Shown one piece after another: positions 11,153-23,400 of a stretch of DNA of 64,000 nucleotides. The translations under genes were made by a program, and so were the position numbers. The notes beneath the pieces were generated by a model that worked only from the letters and a program-made list of their open reading frames with translations, was not told the origin of the DNA and did no database searches. The stretch's first letter is position 1. Every line of letters starts with the position of its first letter. The stretch comes from Ctena decussata (lineage: Eukaryota > Mollusca > Bivalvia > Lucinida > Lucinidae): positions 86,350,979 through 86,414,978 of the forward strand of contig OZ022501.1 of the NCBI GenBank assembly GCA_963989385.1, in the 5' to 3' direction.

Positions 11153-12117
11153 GATAGTTGTTGTAAGTCACGTTACCAAATCTACATTATTATCATCACC
11201 ATCATTCATCAATCATATGAAGCTAATGAATCATCATCTTTCATACTAGTTATGATAGTCTAGTTAAGCCTGCACTCATTCTTGTTAGGGTCTATCAGGG
11301 ATAAACGTTCTCAAGAAGACCACTTTTATTAGTATTTTACTTCCCAGTAGTTTACTGAACGGATGTCGCCCGTGTTACAGTATATATTTACCGAAGGCAT
11401 TTAAGTGGTCCGAATGGAACGACTTGCATAAACCATGGGATGCTACATAAGTATAGAAGAAGTAGTAAGCAATGCTCAGAAACTAATATAATCAGATCCC
11501 ATATCCTACCCTCAAAACAAAACGGGAAGTAATGTCTATACATAAACTGACTACTTTTCACGAAAGACGCGCATGGTAACTCAAATCAGCTCTTTTGAGA
11601 CACTCGGTCATTCAGCTACCCCACTTAAAATAGCACTCATACAAACGGTGACGGAAAGCACAGACATGGAACATCAGAACAAGTAATATTTACATCAATT
11701 TTACAACAGTTAATTCATGCCTGTTTGTGTATAGTCAGAACTTCCACCCGAGGTGCTGTGGTATACCTGAAAAAAAAGTAAAGCCATATATTGTTTGTTA
11801 CTAATACATGTATGATATAATTTGAGAATGCTCTTTTATGACTACCTACCTTAAGGGAACTTTTAATATGCCATCCGCTAGCATAGTCTTACTACTAGTG
11901 TGTTGTTACTTGTGAGAAAACATGAATATGATTTTAAGTATCTTTCATGGGTGTGAGGTGTGGACAGAAAAATCCGTCACCAGCGCCAATGTTCGGCATC
12001 ACGAAGTTTGCCGAGGTGGCCTTTTATAAAATCTCTATCGAGTTCAGAAGGCAAGTGATGGTGACAGATCACCAGAGATCGCCAGCAGCACTTTGTGCTC
12101 AGATGAGCAGCAAGTAT

Positions 12118-13193
12118 TATGTCCCCCACCAAAGGTGAGGGGGGACATATTGTTTTCAGTGCGGATCCCGGTGCGTCGGCGTCGGCGTGACATTCTTGTA
12201 TGCACGATATCTCTTGAACCAATGGATAGAATTTCACCAAACTTGCACGGATATATCATTGATACAAGCTCAAGAGCTGATTAGATTTTGGTGACCTTGA
12301 CCTCATTTTCAAGGTCACTGGAGGACTTAGATGACAGTTTCTTGTATGCATGATATTTCCTGAACCAATTGATGGAATGTGATCAATCTTGCACGGGTAC
12401 ATGATTGGGACAAGTTTAAGAGCTGATTAAATTTTGGTGACTTTGACCCCATTTTCAAGGTCACTGGAGGACTTAGATGACAATTTCTTGTATGCATGAT
12501 ATCTCCTGAACCAATGGATGGAATGTAATCAAACTTGCATGGATACATCAATGGGACAAGTTGAAGAGCTGATTAGATTTAAGTGACCTTGACCTCATTT
12601 TCAAAGTCACTAGAGGACTTGGATTACAATTTCTTGTATGCATGATATCTCCTGAACCAGTGAATGGAATTTCACCAAACTTGCATGGATACGTCGTTGG
12701 GACAAGCTTAAGAGCTGATCAGAGTTTGGTGACCTTGACTTCTTTTTCAATGTCTTTTTCAAGGTCACTGGAGGACTTAGATTACAATTTCTTGTACCTA
12801 CAATATCTCATGAGTCAGTAGATGGAATTTCACCAAACTTGCATGGATACATCATTGGAGTTTACTTTGTTTTGATGACTTTGACCCTATTTTCAAGGTC
12901 AAAAGCTAACTTACAAATCCTTTAAATGAGTTATATCTTGAATCTGTTGATGGATATTCATCAGACTTGCATGAATATATCGTTGTGACAGGTTTAAAAC
13001 ATGTTAAGTAGTTGGTGACCTTCACCCGCTTGTCAAGGACATAGTTTTCCATGTAGGATATCTTTAGAATCAGTGGATGGATTTTCTCCAAATTTGCATA
13101 AATACTTTATTTGTACAGGCTTTTTATTCAATAGTGGGGATTGGAAATGGGCTGGTGGGGGGACATCAGTTTTTCTCTGAAAAACATTTCTAG
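12118..13193 (+). mobile_element. Helitron2/Helentron-like non-autonomous element with ~148-bp minisatellite core
   Basis: The 5' hairpin lies at 12119-12148 (ATGTCCCCCACC, loop, GGTGAGGGGGGACAT). The inverted copy GGTGGGGGGACAT is at 13154-13166, one C/G longer than the 5' arm. It is followed by a 6-bp-stem hairpin (GTTTTT/AAAAAC, 13169-13185), ATTT, and CTAG at 13190-13193, then T. The core has about six monomers of 143-156 bp with TGACCTTGACC, CAAGGTCACTGGAGGACTT and TGCATGATATCTCCTGAACC. Asymmetric terminal repeats plus a 3' hairpin and CTAG are the Helitron2-type plan. There is no Rep/helicase gene inside, so movement would need enzymes in trans. Confidence 0.75.
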
Positions 13194-13906
13194 TTATTTA
13201 TTATTTTGCTTATATACGTGGTAGAACATGATCATAATTGACAATTCAAATTTAATCGGATTCGGATACGTATTCCGAACAGGAACAAAATATGCTTGGG
13301 CGTGGCGTCCCAATGATAAAAAATAGTGTGTACTGCTTGGTACATGTACATAAACCAACTACCGAGTGCTCACGTTGTCGAACAGGCCTCCCAGCCGGTA
13401 CAAGAAGTCGAAATGACATCGTACAGACGTCTATGCGACGTGATGACGTCCTATCGACGTCAATATTATGTCATTTCAACGTCATGTGCCTGCTGAGGGT
13501 TGTTATTCTAAAATCTACTCCTGCATATACATGTACGTCCTGTATATGTGAAAGCAGTGGTATATTATGTCGCCAGATGGACGATAAAAAGTTAGGTAAA
13601 GGTTTCTCATAGCCTAGTATCCGTAGTGGCAGTGGGGTAGATGCTAACTGTGTCTTGGGCACAGCATGTAAAGCGGAATCCATTCCTCTCCTTTCGCTTC
13701 CTTATCCTTCCCTGATTCGAACCAGATACCCATTTTCTGCTTGGTTGACAGAGAGAGTTTTCCAGTCGTCGGATGGCAAAGCCCGGGTTCGATCCCACGA
13801 CCTTCTAGTGACTTTCCGAACCACAACCGAGAGTCTGCATAACCGAGATTCTCTAATTACCTGACCACAGTGCCTCTCTGGATGACATAACCCTTTAAAG
13901 TTTTAT

Positions 13907-15560
13907 TATGCTCCCCGAAGGTTGAGCATATAGTTGCCGCTTGGTCCGTCCGTCTGTCCGTCCGTCCGTCACACTTTTGTCCGGAGCATATCTCTGAAAG
14001 TATAAGGGAGAACTAAATGAAACTTCACACATAGATAGAGGACAACAAGGGAAAGTGCAGTGCACAAGAACCGTAACCCTGTCACAAGTATTTACGAAGT
14101 TAGCTCCCCTTCCAGTTTTTTTTTAATTTTGATTGTCCGGAGCATATCTCTGAAAGTATAAGGGGGAATTAAATGAAACTTCACACATTGATAGAGGACA
14201 ATAAGAGGAAGTGCAGTGCACAAGAACCGTAACCCTGTCACAAGTATTTACGAAGTCAGCTCCATTCCCAGTTTTTTGCATATTTTGCTTGTCCGGAGCA
14301 TATCTCTGAAAGTATAAGGGGAACTGAATGAAACTTCACACATTGATAGAGGTCAATGAGAGGAAGTGCAGTGCACAAGAACGGTAACCCTGTCACCCTG
14401 TCACAAGTATTTACGAAGTTAGCTCCCTTTCCAGTTTTTTCACTATTTTGCTTGTCCGCAGCATATCTCTGAAAGTATAGGTGGAACTAAACGAAACTTC
14501 ACACATTGATAGAGGACAACGAGAGAAAGTGCAGTGTACAAAAACCATAACCCTGTCACAAGTATTTACGAAGTTAGCTCCCTTTCCAGTTTTTTTTATA
14601 TTTTGCTTGTCCGGAGCATGTCTCTGAAAGTCTCTGAAAGTATAAGGGGGAAATAAATGAAACTTCACACATTGATAGAGGACAATGAGTGGAAATGCAG
14701 TGCATAAGAACCGTAACCCTGTCACAAGTATTTACGAAGTTAGCTCCCTTTCCAGTTTTTTCAATATTAAGCTTGTCCGGTGCATATCTCTAAAAGCATT
14801 AAAGGGAACTTAATGAAACTTCATACATTGAAAGAGGGCAATTAGAAAAAGTGCAGGGCATTAGACCCATAACCCTGTCTTAAGTATTTACAAAGTTAGC
14901 TCCCTTCCTTTTTACCAGTACTTTGCATGTCCAGAACATATCTCTTAAAGTATAAAAGGAAACTTGATGAAACTTCACACACTAATAGAGGGCAGTGAGT
15001 GAAAGTGGAGAACATAAGAACCATAACCCTGTCATAAATAATTACAGAGTAAGCTCCCTTCTTAATTTGTGCTTTATTTTGCTTGTATGAAGCATATCTT
15101 AGAAAGTATTGAAGCAAAACCAAATAAAATTTAACACGTTGATAGTGGGTAATGCAAGGAAGTGCAGAGCTTAAGAACTATAAAATTACCTATAGTAAAT
15201 ACGGAATAAGTGCCCTTCCTAAATTTTTCAGTTATTTAGCTTGTCTGGAGTATATCTCTGTACATATTTAAGGGAACATGAATGAAACTTCTTATAAACT
15301 TCTTGATAATAGAGGGCAATGACAAGAAGTGCAGAGCAGAAAAGCATTACTGTGTCCCAAGTTATTTTGGAGTTACTTCCCTTCTTATTTTTTCTCAATT
15401 GTATGCATGTCTAGAGCATTGCTCTAAAAGTATTGAAGAGAATTACTTTTTCCATTTTGAATTGCATTTAGTTTACAAAGAAAATCACTCCTTCACCAGG
15501 ATACCCATTGTCCTATTCCAAGCCTTCGGGGAGCATCCATGGGTTCCACCGATTTTCTTG
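13907..15560 (+). mobile_element. Helitron2/Helentron-like element with ~156-bp minisatellite core
   Basis: The 5' inverted repeat ATGCTCCCCGAAGG (13908-13921) matches perfectly the inverted CCTTCGGGGAGCAT at 15523-15536, 24 bp before a terminal CTTG (15557-15560) followed by T. A GTCC/GTCT microsatellite (13948-13980) is followed by about nine monomers of 156-163 bp starting GTCCGGAGCATATCTCTGAA and ending AGTTAGCTCCC. The 3' hairpin is weak (TGG/CCA). The open frames at 14411-14725, 14896-15123 and 15282-15704 are products of the repeat, not genes. Confidence 0.75.
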
Positions 15561-17526
15561 TTTCTGCAACAGTTACATGATCTACGGTCATGTAATGGGA
15601 CCCGAGCAGGGGACTCAGATACTCCGGTCGAACTACTCGACCCGTATTCGGCATCCACAGAGGAAAGGTGGTGGGGAGAGGGGAGTAGGGGTCCTTCAAA
15701 TTAGGGATCCAAGGTTCGAAGTCTCCAGTAAGGAGTCCAGGGGACAAAGTCTACCCAGCCCCCTCCCCTTCCTGCGGACGGAAAACTGGTATGAGCTGAT
15801 TCTTGTGCTAAATGCTATACATTTACTTCCTCCCGTTCAAAAAGTTGAAATCGAATAAAAATATGTTATCATTACAAACACTTACCCAATAGCGGCCCCA
15901 CAGTACAAGCAAGTTTTTATTCAGCGAGATATTTTTTTTCTTTGATTCGGACAACGTAGGTAATGTCATGAAGTTCACCATATCATATCTCGCATAATGA
16001 AAAGTTTATATCAGCGAAATGGAAATGTAAAAATATTACATAACGCTTATGTGTGGGATGCTCAATGACAAAATGTCTCGTACGATATTCAAACTAGGCT
16101 CATCTGCAGACTGCGGCACCAAATGACTAATTCCATTTTGCTGCCAGTTCACAAATAACACTCGAGCCATTCTCAATACAATTATTTTCCTTTGCAAACA
16201 CTTACCTATTAGGTTCTGTTATTTTTAATCCCATACATTTGCAAGATCGTTGAACAACTTCTTTCCATCTGATCCTGTTTCAAGTTGCTCTGGTTGCGCT
16301 AGCAATGTCCCTCCCCGTCCATTCTTCAATATTGTCTTCCCACCTATTCGTTTGTTTGCGACTTCTTTTTTCTCCTGTCCGTCACTGAGCCCTGGGGGAT
16401 CGTCCTTGCTAACCCAGAAGACACTGAGATGTGGCCAAAACCACCTAAGTGTCCGCTGCTTGACTATAACTAAGAGTTCGCCATGTTATCTAATGGCTGT
16501 TTGGATTCTCGTTAGCTCAGTGGTCCTTATACAAGATCTTCATGAACCTTCGGTAGAACCTCACCTCAAAAGCAAGCGTTTATTTCTCTAATCCATCAGC
16601 CAAGGGCCACTTTTTTTCGGTTTCAGCATAAAAAGGTGGATATACAGGAAAGTGCATCATTTTCACCTTCGACTCAGGACTGTGGTTGTTATCTCTCCAA
16701 ATTTGCTTCAGCTTTGTAAGGATTGCAGTGACGTCATGTGCAATCTTTTAGAGACCCTCAGGTCTGGAGCTCACCTAAGACAATTGCCCCAAGGCTTTGA
16801 AATTTGCCACATTTTGAAACTTATGTCCGTTTACCTTGAACTCCCATTGGCTGCTATTGGGGATGTTTGTCTTTAGTTTTGTGTTCTTCACCCTTATCTT
16901 CGTTATAAGTGTCAATTCGCACATTATACGAAGGCTGCCGCGAATTCTGGGAGGATGTAGACCGTTCAAAGACAGTTAAATAAATTGCTTCCAAACTTTA
17001 TGAATAATATTCATATTAAAATTAATCGCGTTGTTTCATTGTGTCAACTTTTGAACATTATACCGACTAAGGTTGAGCTTAAATTAACACCGGTATATCA
17101 AATTGAGAAAACCCCCAAATTTACAGTAAAGATCATAATCAGCATGGTACTCGTATTCATATTCAGATTAAGTTGGAAATGTCCATTATCAATACTCGGC
17201 TGTTGGACATTATTATTCTCACTGGAGAATCTTACATCTTGACTTAAACCGTGAACCACTTCAATAATTATATGACAAATATATTATTTTAGACGAATGA
17301 GACTTTATGTTATTATTATTTTAAAACATATGCATAGCATTATAAAGCAAAACTAAAGTAATATTTTTGTTCCCTTCTGGCTTTCAATAGGTTCAATGAT
17401 AATGACAGACTTTTCAAGATTTTCAATAGTTCAATGATAGTAAAAGAGTTTCTATGTTTATCTATCAGGGCTGTAATAAATACGGTAGGTCCTCTTTTGC
17501 ATTCAATTCAAACAAAATAACAAATT
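15561..17526. other. Unannotated intergenic stretch
   Basis: No exon or repeat could be named. The open frames at 15508-15858 and 16250-16591 have no recognisable domain. Confidence 0.35.
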
Positions 17527-17692
17527 TGAGCCCTGACACGGCAAAACAAGTAAAATGTTCGCCCAGCAAAGACTCAGATTAGTCTGGGCAGCTGCCCTGT
17601 ACGACCCTAAGCTACCCTGTAAGAGCGCTGCAAATTCTCTGATCAGGCTGTGCGGATGCCATTTTGCTGATATTGTAGTGTCACGGTTCAAT
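17527..17692. mobile_element. Diverged palindromic MITE, family P
   Basis: It starts TGAGCCCTGACACGG and ends GTGTCACGGTTCA. In between are the family-P blocks CCCAGCAAAGACTCAGATTA and CTCTGATCAGGCTGTGCGG. It is shorter and more diverged than the other copies. Confidence 0.6.
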
Positions 17693-17698
17693 TTTAAT

Positions 17699-17725
17699 AA
17701 TAATAATAATATTATTATTATTATG
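17699..17725. repeat. (TAA)n/(TTA)n palindromic microsatellite
   Basis: TAATAATAATAATAT runs into ATTATTATTATTA, making a short self-complementary AT tract. Confidence 0.8.
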
Positions 17726-17829
17726 TTTTAGATTTTTTCTTCTGTAATGATATAGTTTGTGACTTCGACATTACCTGCCGTTTAAGGTGAATAACTATAT
17801 CTTATGGGAAAGTTACTCTCTTATTAATT

Positions 17830-18056
17830 TGAGCCGCGACACGAGAAAAAACAGCAATGTAGTTATGCGCCCAGTGCAGACTCAGATCAGCCCAGTCTGA
17901 TCAGAGTCTTCGCTGTCCGCATGGAGGTAGCTTAAGCCCTTGGCTACCCTTTAAGTGCTTAGCTAAGAGTCCGATCAGACTGGGCAGATGCCCAGGCTCA
18001 TCTGAGTCTGCGCTGGGCGCAAAACCACATTGTTGGTTTTGTCGTGTCGCGGCTCA
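17830..18056. mobile_element. Palindromic MITE, family P
   Basis: 227 bp, nearly wholly palindromic. TGAGCCGCGACACGAG at the left is matched by CGTGTCGCGGCTCA at the right. Inner arms carry GCGCCCAGTGCAGACTCAGA and its complement near 17990-18020. There is no coding capacity. Related copies are at 19884, 20044, 21251, 38943 and 59481. Confidence 0.85.
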
Positions 18057-19229
18057 TTTGTTGCCTTTCTTCTCAGCAGATTTCAGCCCTGAAAAGAACA
18101 AAATTTATGTGCTCTACACAGTTTCTAAGCACCATATTTGAAAGTATTTGCGGTTGTTACAAACATACTGAAGATGTGGCTGTGCCTTTTTGAAAATGAA
18201 AAACAGTTTATTTTGGCCAAAATTACGGCCTTTCCAAACACAGAAATTCTTCCGGTTATGGCTGATGGAGAAGGACAATTTGAATAATCAACTCCTTCCA
18301 CAGTTTTAAGCAGTCTATTCAAAGTACGTCCAGGTTCTTACTTTGATAAAATTTCGGATCTTTCGAACTTTTTGAAACTTCGTCCAGGTGCTTATTTTTT
18401 ATATAAAATTACGGCTGTTTCAACCTTCATACCTACCCAACCCTGTTTAACGTGCAGCCGATTACATGAAAGTGAAATTATGGACCGGTGTAAATGTGAA
18501 AATGACGTTAACTTGAATAGGTAAACACAACAGCAATCAAATAAATGCGCTTGTTTGTCATTGTTCTCTTCTGAATAAAGTAAGAATTTATCAGAATATT
18601 ACCCTTAATGACTTTTTCGATCGATTGTGATTTCATATTATCTCTCACTGTCACAGCCCACCACAATCAGGCATTTCAAATGAATGACTACTGGATAACG
18701 AACAGAAAAAACGTGTGCTACGTGTATCATAAATTCATTATATGAATTTCCACAAATGGAAGGTATTTTATCGCATGTGTCAACAGAGAATACAACATCA
18801 CAGCGTACGGTAAAGCACTGACAGATCGTTTTCTTTGTTGTTATAACAAGCCACAAATCGCCGTTTCCCGTGGTACAGAATAGATCATAGGCGTGGCGTT
18901 AAAATGACCATAAGCCATTGTGCATACCGTAAGTACTTAAACCAGTCTTCGCATTTGCTCAGGCTGATCAGATTCTTTGCATTTCTCATGTAAGAGCCCT
19001 AAACATGCTTAGCAGATGTATGAAACAGAAAAGATTGTGATTGAAAGGCTGATCTGAGGCTTGACTGCTCGCACATGACACGATGCTCCTTTTCATGTCA
19101 GTCCAATTAAAAGTCAATAGATGCTAAATAGTGAATCTGATCATTGAAGAAAAACTACTTGAAGTGTACTAGGGAAAGGAAATCTCTACATGCATATTAT
19201 GACAGTGCATTTTCTAAGCTTTTTAAACA
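18057..19229 (+). other. Upstream region of the sulfotransferase gene
   Basis: This should contain the promoter and 5' UTR of the gene starting at 19230, unless a further 5' non-coding exon lies elsewhere. I see no convincing TATA box or other core promoter element. A degenerate family-P fragment seems to lie near 18940-19080 (GCTCAGGCTGATCAGATTCT). Confidence 0.35.
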
Positions 19230-19664
19230 ATGAACAGAACAGCTATCTTACAAACACTAAATACTCATGCATTGCGTATGCGCAAATTGGTTATCTTTTT
19301 AGTACTATTCTCTCTTACTGTAACCTATGTGCAAGTGTTTGATAATCGGACAGCTTCTCAGATGGATGCTACATACCAGATTAACTCGACTGAGCCGACG
19401 TTACAGTCAAAAAATGTTACATTGCCAGCTGTAATCAAACAAGACGAAGTGATGGAAAAAGAAGAAAAGCAAAACAAAACTGTAGAGAATAGTTTCAACG
19501 AAGTAACGGATGAATTTCGTACAAAATTGAAAGTAAAGGATACAAGAGCTATTGTACAACAGCGGAAACTTACAAGAGCTAGTGTACATCAGAAATTATC
19601 TATGCCACACAAACAGCTAGTGTTTAAAGGAAACGGTTACCTTGGAACTGATCTTATGGCAGTG
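19230..19664 (+). CDS. CHST15-like: Sulfotransferase exon 1: cytosolic tail, signal anchor, stem
   Basis: ATG at 19230 has A at -3 and is the only in-frame Met ahead of the signal anchor. The exon encodes 145 residues and ends in phase 0 at the donor GTG|GTAAGT. Basic residues RMRK (16-19) precede a hydrophobic segment (about 20-37), giving a type II signal anchor with the catalytic part in the Golgi lumen. The following stem is polar and charged, with N-x-T/S sites at N39, N52 and N62 and in QNKTV, and a small internal repeat (KDTRAIVQQRK, KLTRASVHQK). Stem sequences diverge fast, so assignment to the downstream catalytic exons rests on position, strand, phase and topology. Confidence 0.75.
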
Positions 19665-20438
19665 GTAAGTCAGAAATATTGGGTTCTCATGGAAACTTAA
19701 TAGTGGCTTTAAAGAACACTTGAGCTATCCTTTAAGCCGCCACTAGGTTTCCGTTTGTGTACTGTCTTAATGCCCTCCAAGGTTTCCATTACAAATTCAA
19801 TGTGGAAAGCAAAATACAACTGTGAAGTTAACGTAAACTAGCAGATATTTTCTAAACCTATAACCTATTCTGAAAAGCAAATATGAGCCGCGACTCGACA
19901 AAACCAACAATGTGGTTGTGCACCCAGCGAAGACTCAGATCAGGCAAGCAGTTGATGTACTGTGTTTTGCAAACAAAACAATATTGCTAGATGCTTTGTC
20001 AGCTTGACAACGACATATATAATTGAGCTGCGACACGAGAAAACCAACAAAGGGGTTATGCGGATAGCACAGACTCAGATCAACCTGGGCATCCGCCCAG
20101 TCGGATCAGAGTCTTCGCTGTCCGCATGATGCTATATTAGACCCTTAGATACCCTTAAGCGCAAAGCGAATACTCTTTTTTTTTTTTTTTACTTTTATTT
20201 CCAACTTTCACAACATTTTAATACAACACATATATGTATACATAATTGCAGTTTCTACAGCTATCTATATAACATTCTAGTTAACTTATCATTCTAACGT
20301 ACATAATATTATTACATCTTAAAGAATCAGAGAACAAGAAAATTTATGCTTATAAACAATTTTTGTATAAAGCTTAGAAGAGTTTATATAGTTATAAAAA
20401 ACATTTCTTTTTACTTACTGTAAATTTCTACATTGATT

Positions 20439-20481
<43 letters not shown>

Positions 20482-23400
20482 TATAATATTTCTATATTTA
20501 TCCCACCGCCACTCAGTACCGCATTTATATGTAAAATTAACACATATACTATATAGCCTACACATGTCCTTCAACTTGTACTTACCATTTACTAATTCTG
20601 ACTAAGAAACTGAAAGCGAAGACTCTTTGCAGATTAAGCGAATGCCCAGGTTGATCTGAGTCTGCATTGGGTGCCCATGCCACTTTGTTGGTTTTCTCGT
20701 GTCGCGGCTCAAATATGCTGAAAATCAAAATAACATGGTTTCACTCAAAATACCAAATTGTTCATGCCATAAAATCGTATAACCACACGTGTAATAACAT
20801 TTTTGATGCATGCAGTACGTGTAATTTCACTAAAAGTGATTGTGCTCTTAATGTTCATTTTAAAGGCGATGAAATCCCATTTTCGGTGATCCGCCTGTTT
20901 GAGGATTTACCTCCTCTAAGCATTGCTACCAACCTGCTAATCATATTATAACTGGTGATCCTGGCAACGTTGAATATTTAAACTTAAGGGAAATACTTTA
21001 TGAAGGACCTCAATATATGGAGCCTATGTAATTTCGTTGGAAGCAGAATTTGTCATTAATACTGGTTTCTGTCGAAGACTATGCTACATGCGGGGCTAAA
21101 CGGGAAGAGGCTTAACTTGACACACTGTCAGAGCGGGTCAAATCGATAGCGTCCTTGGTAATCGGACATATTTCTATCTTAAGCACGACCATGTCAACCT
21201 AATGTTAATCGGTTTTTCACATTCCTGAGGGCTGATCTCAATTATTAATATGAGCCGCGACACGAGAAACAAAAACTTGGTTGTGCACCCAGCGCAGACT
21301 CAGATCAGCCTGGGCATCCACCCAGTCAGATCAGATTTTTTACTAAGCACTTAAAGGGTAGCTAAGGGTCTAAGCCTCCACTATGCGGACAGCGAAGACT
21401 ATGATCAGACTGGGCGGAAGCCCAGGCTGATCTGAGTCTGCGCTGGCCACATAACCACTTTGTTGGTTTTCTCGTGTCGAGGCTCAATTATGTCGTTGTT
21501 CGAGCTGACAAAGCATCTAGCAATATTGTTTTGTTTGCAAAACACACTACATCAACTGCTTGAGAGAGGAGCTTTTCTGAACTCTGCACAGGGAAACCCT
21601 ATATAAACATGCACTTTGACGAAAGAGGAAACTCTCAGATATCACAAGACGGTTTTGCTTTCCTTTGGAATTTGCACAGCAGAGGAATATCTCGACATTC
21701 CCATACTGTATTGAATCCCAAAGTTACATAACGATCCTTAAAAGCAACGATATATCTTAGGCTCGGCTAAGTCTTACACCAAGTCTCTCTCTCTCAAAGT
21801 CTTACAAGAATACTTACCACACCGGGTAGGCGGCAATCGAAAACGCTCTTAACAATCGATTTACGCGGATCAAAAACAGCGTTTTCTATTGCAAAACAGC
21901 GTTTTCGATCGCAAATTGTCGCCGATTTGCAATCGAATACGCTGTTTCTGTTTTTGATCCGCGTTCGTCGATTGCACGAGCGGTTTCGATTGCCGCCTAC
22001 CCGGTGTGCTTACGGCAGTAAAGAACGGAAGTCGGTTCAAATACACCGTTCAGGACCACTCTGGTATTCATACAAAACATTCTGAAGTTGATATCATTAA
22101 AATGGTGGAATTCTCATCGACAATAATTACGTGGAGTTCAGCGGGTAAGTTTTTCAACAGACAGTTGGCATTCCATCGACCCCTTACTTGCCGACTTATA
22201 TAAGGCGGAGTTCATAAAGGGGCTCTCCAAACCAGGTAAAACACGTTTTGCACAACAATTCAATTTCACATACAGATACATAGATGATGCTCCACCTGTG
22301 AACAATTAAAAGATTTCGGAGTCTATTGATATCATCCACCCATGTCGACTTGAAATTTAGGACGCTACAGAGTCCAGTTCATCTGCCTCATACCTAAAAT
22401 GTTATCTTTATACTGAGAATGGAAAGATTGTATCTAGGCTTTATGATAGGAGGCACGCCTTCAATATTACCATTGTTAAATTTTCATTTCTGAGTAGCAA
22501 AAGCAATATTCCTTCGGCACAAGCATACGGAGTTGATGTCCCTCCCTTTTCCGCTATGCTATAGCCTGTTTCAAATATCAAGACGTTTTGATAGAGGGAA
22601 GCTACTCACATGCAAATTGTTGTCACAAGGTTATCGCAGAACGAAACTTGTGTCACTTCTTACAAAAGATCTATAAACATGACCTCGTTGATCCCAACAA
22701 TGTGGCCGCTTCTAAACTTATTTCCGACCTGATAGCCGCATAATATGACTTTTCCATCAGATACGAGGGGCATTTCAGAAATAGTGAAAATGGGTATGCA
22801 ACTCCCAGGAATGTTGACCGATTTTAGAAACTTTTATTTTCACTTTTAGATTTACATATCATCCAATGACCTTCACTTTAAAGATTTCAGTCACTGGTAT
22901 TTTCTTCAAAATATGCCTTGACAAATGAGGTTAGGGTAGGGACACTGGGTAGAAACGGACTAAATATTTATATAAAGACAAATTCATATTTTCTAACTCT
23001 GAAGACAAACAGCTCTGGATTGATTCCTATTGTATCTGTGATAGTGAAATTATTCCAGTATGAAAGTCCTTATTTCAGCTGCTTTGCTAAAACATAAGAG
23101 TTATTTTGCAAGATAAGCTAATCATGGAACAATGTGCATTTCTTATGACGTCACTTCCTCTGCTTAACTGAAACGTAAAGAAAGCTTTATAAACTTCGGT
23201 ATTGAGGTCAGTTGAAGTGAAAGTGAATGTTTGATGGCAGCTATGCAACAAACAAAATATGATTAAACTTTGATTCGTCATGCTTGTTTTTGTCGAGCCC
23301 GCTTGCGGTGAGCGGGACATAGTTGTTACAATGTCAGTTCGGTGTATGTCCGTGTCTGCGTTAGTGCGTGCCTGCGTTAGTGCGTGCGAGCGTGCGTGCG

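Larger units (their letters stand above)
20044..20711. mobile_element. Palindromic MITE, family P, split by a retro-insertion
   Basis: The left part (20044-20178) starts TGAGCTGCGACACGAG and the right part (20613-20711) ends CGTGTCGCGGCTCA. Removing 20179-20612 and one copy of the target-site duplication gives a standard palindrome of about 218 bp. Confidence 0.85.

Noticed and set aside
13720..13870. B-box GGGTTCGATCCC at 13786, possible SINE or tRNA
   Set aside because: No convincing A box at the right distance, no pairing acceptor stem, no second copy and no TSD.
13979..15250. Regular repeat with unique-looking spacers, considered as CRISPR-like
   Set aside because: The whole 156-bp unit is repeated, there are no short repeats with variable spacers, and the context is a eukaryotic transposon.
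14411..15704. A series of 75-140-codon open frames on both strands
   Set aside because: They lie wholly inside the ~156-bp minisatellite of a mobile element and repeat with it; no start context, domain or splice signal.
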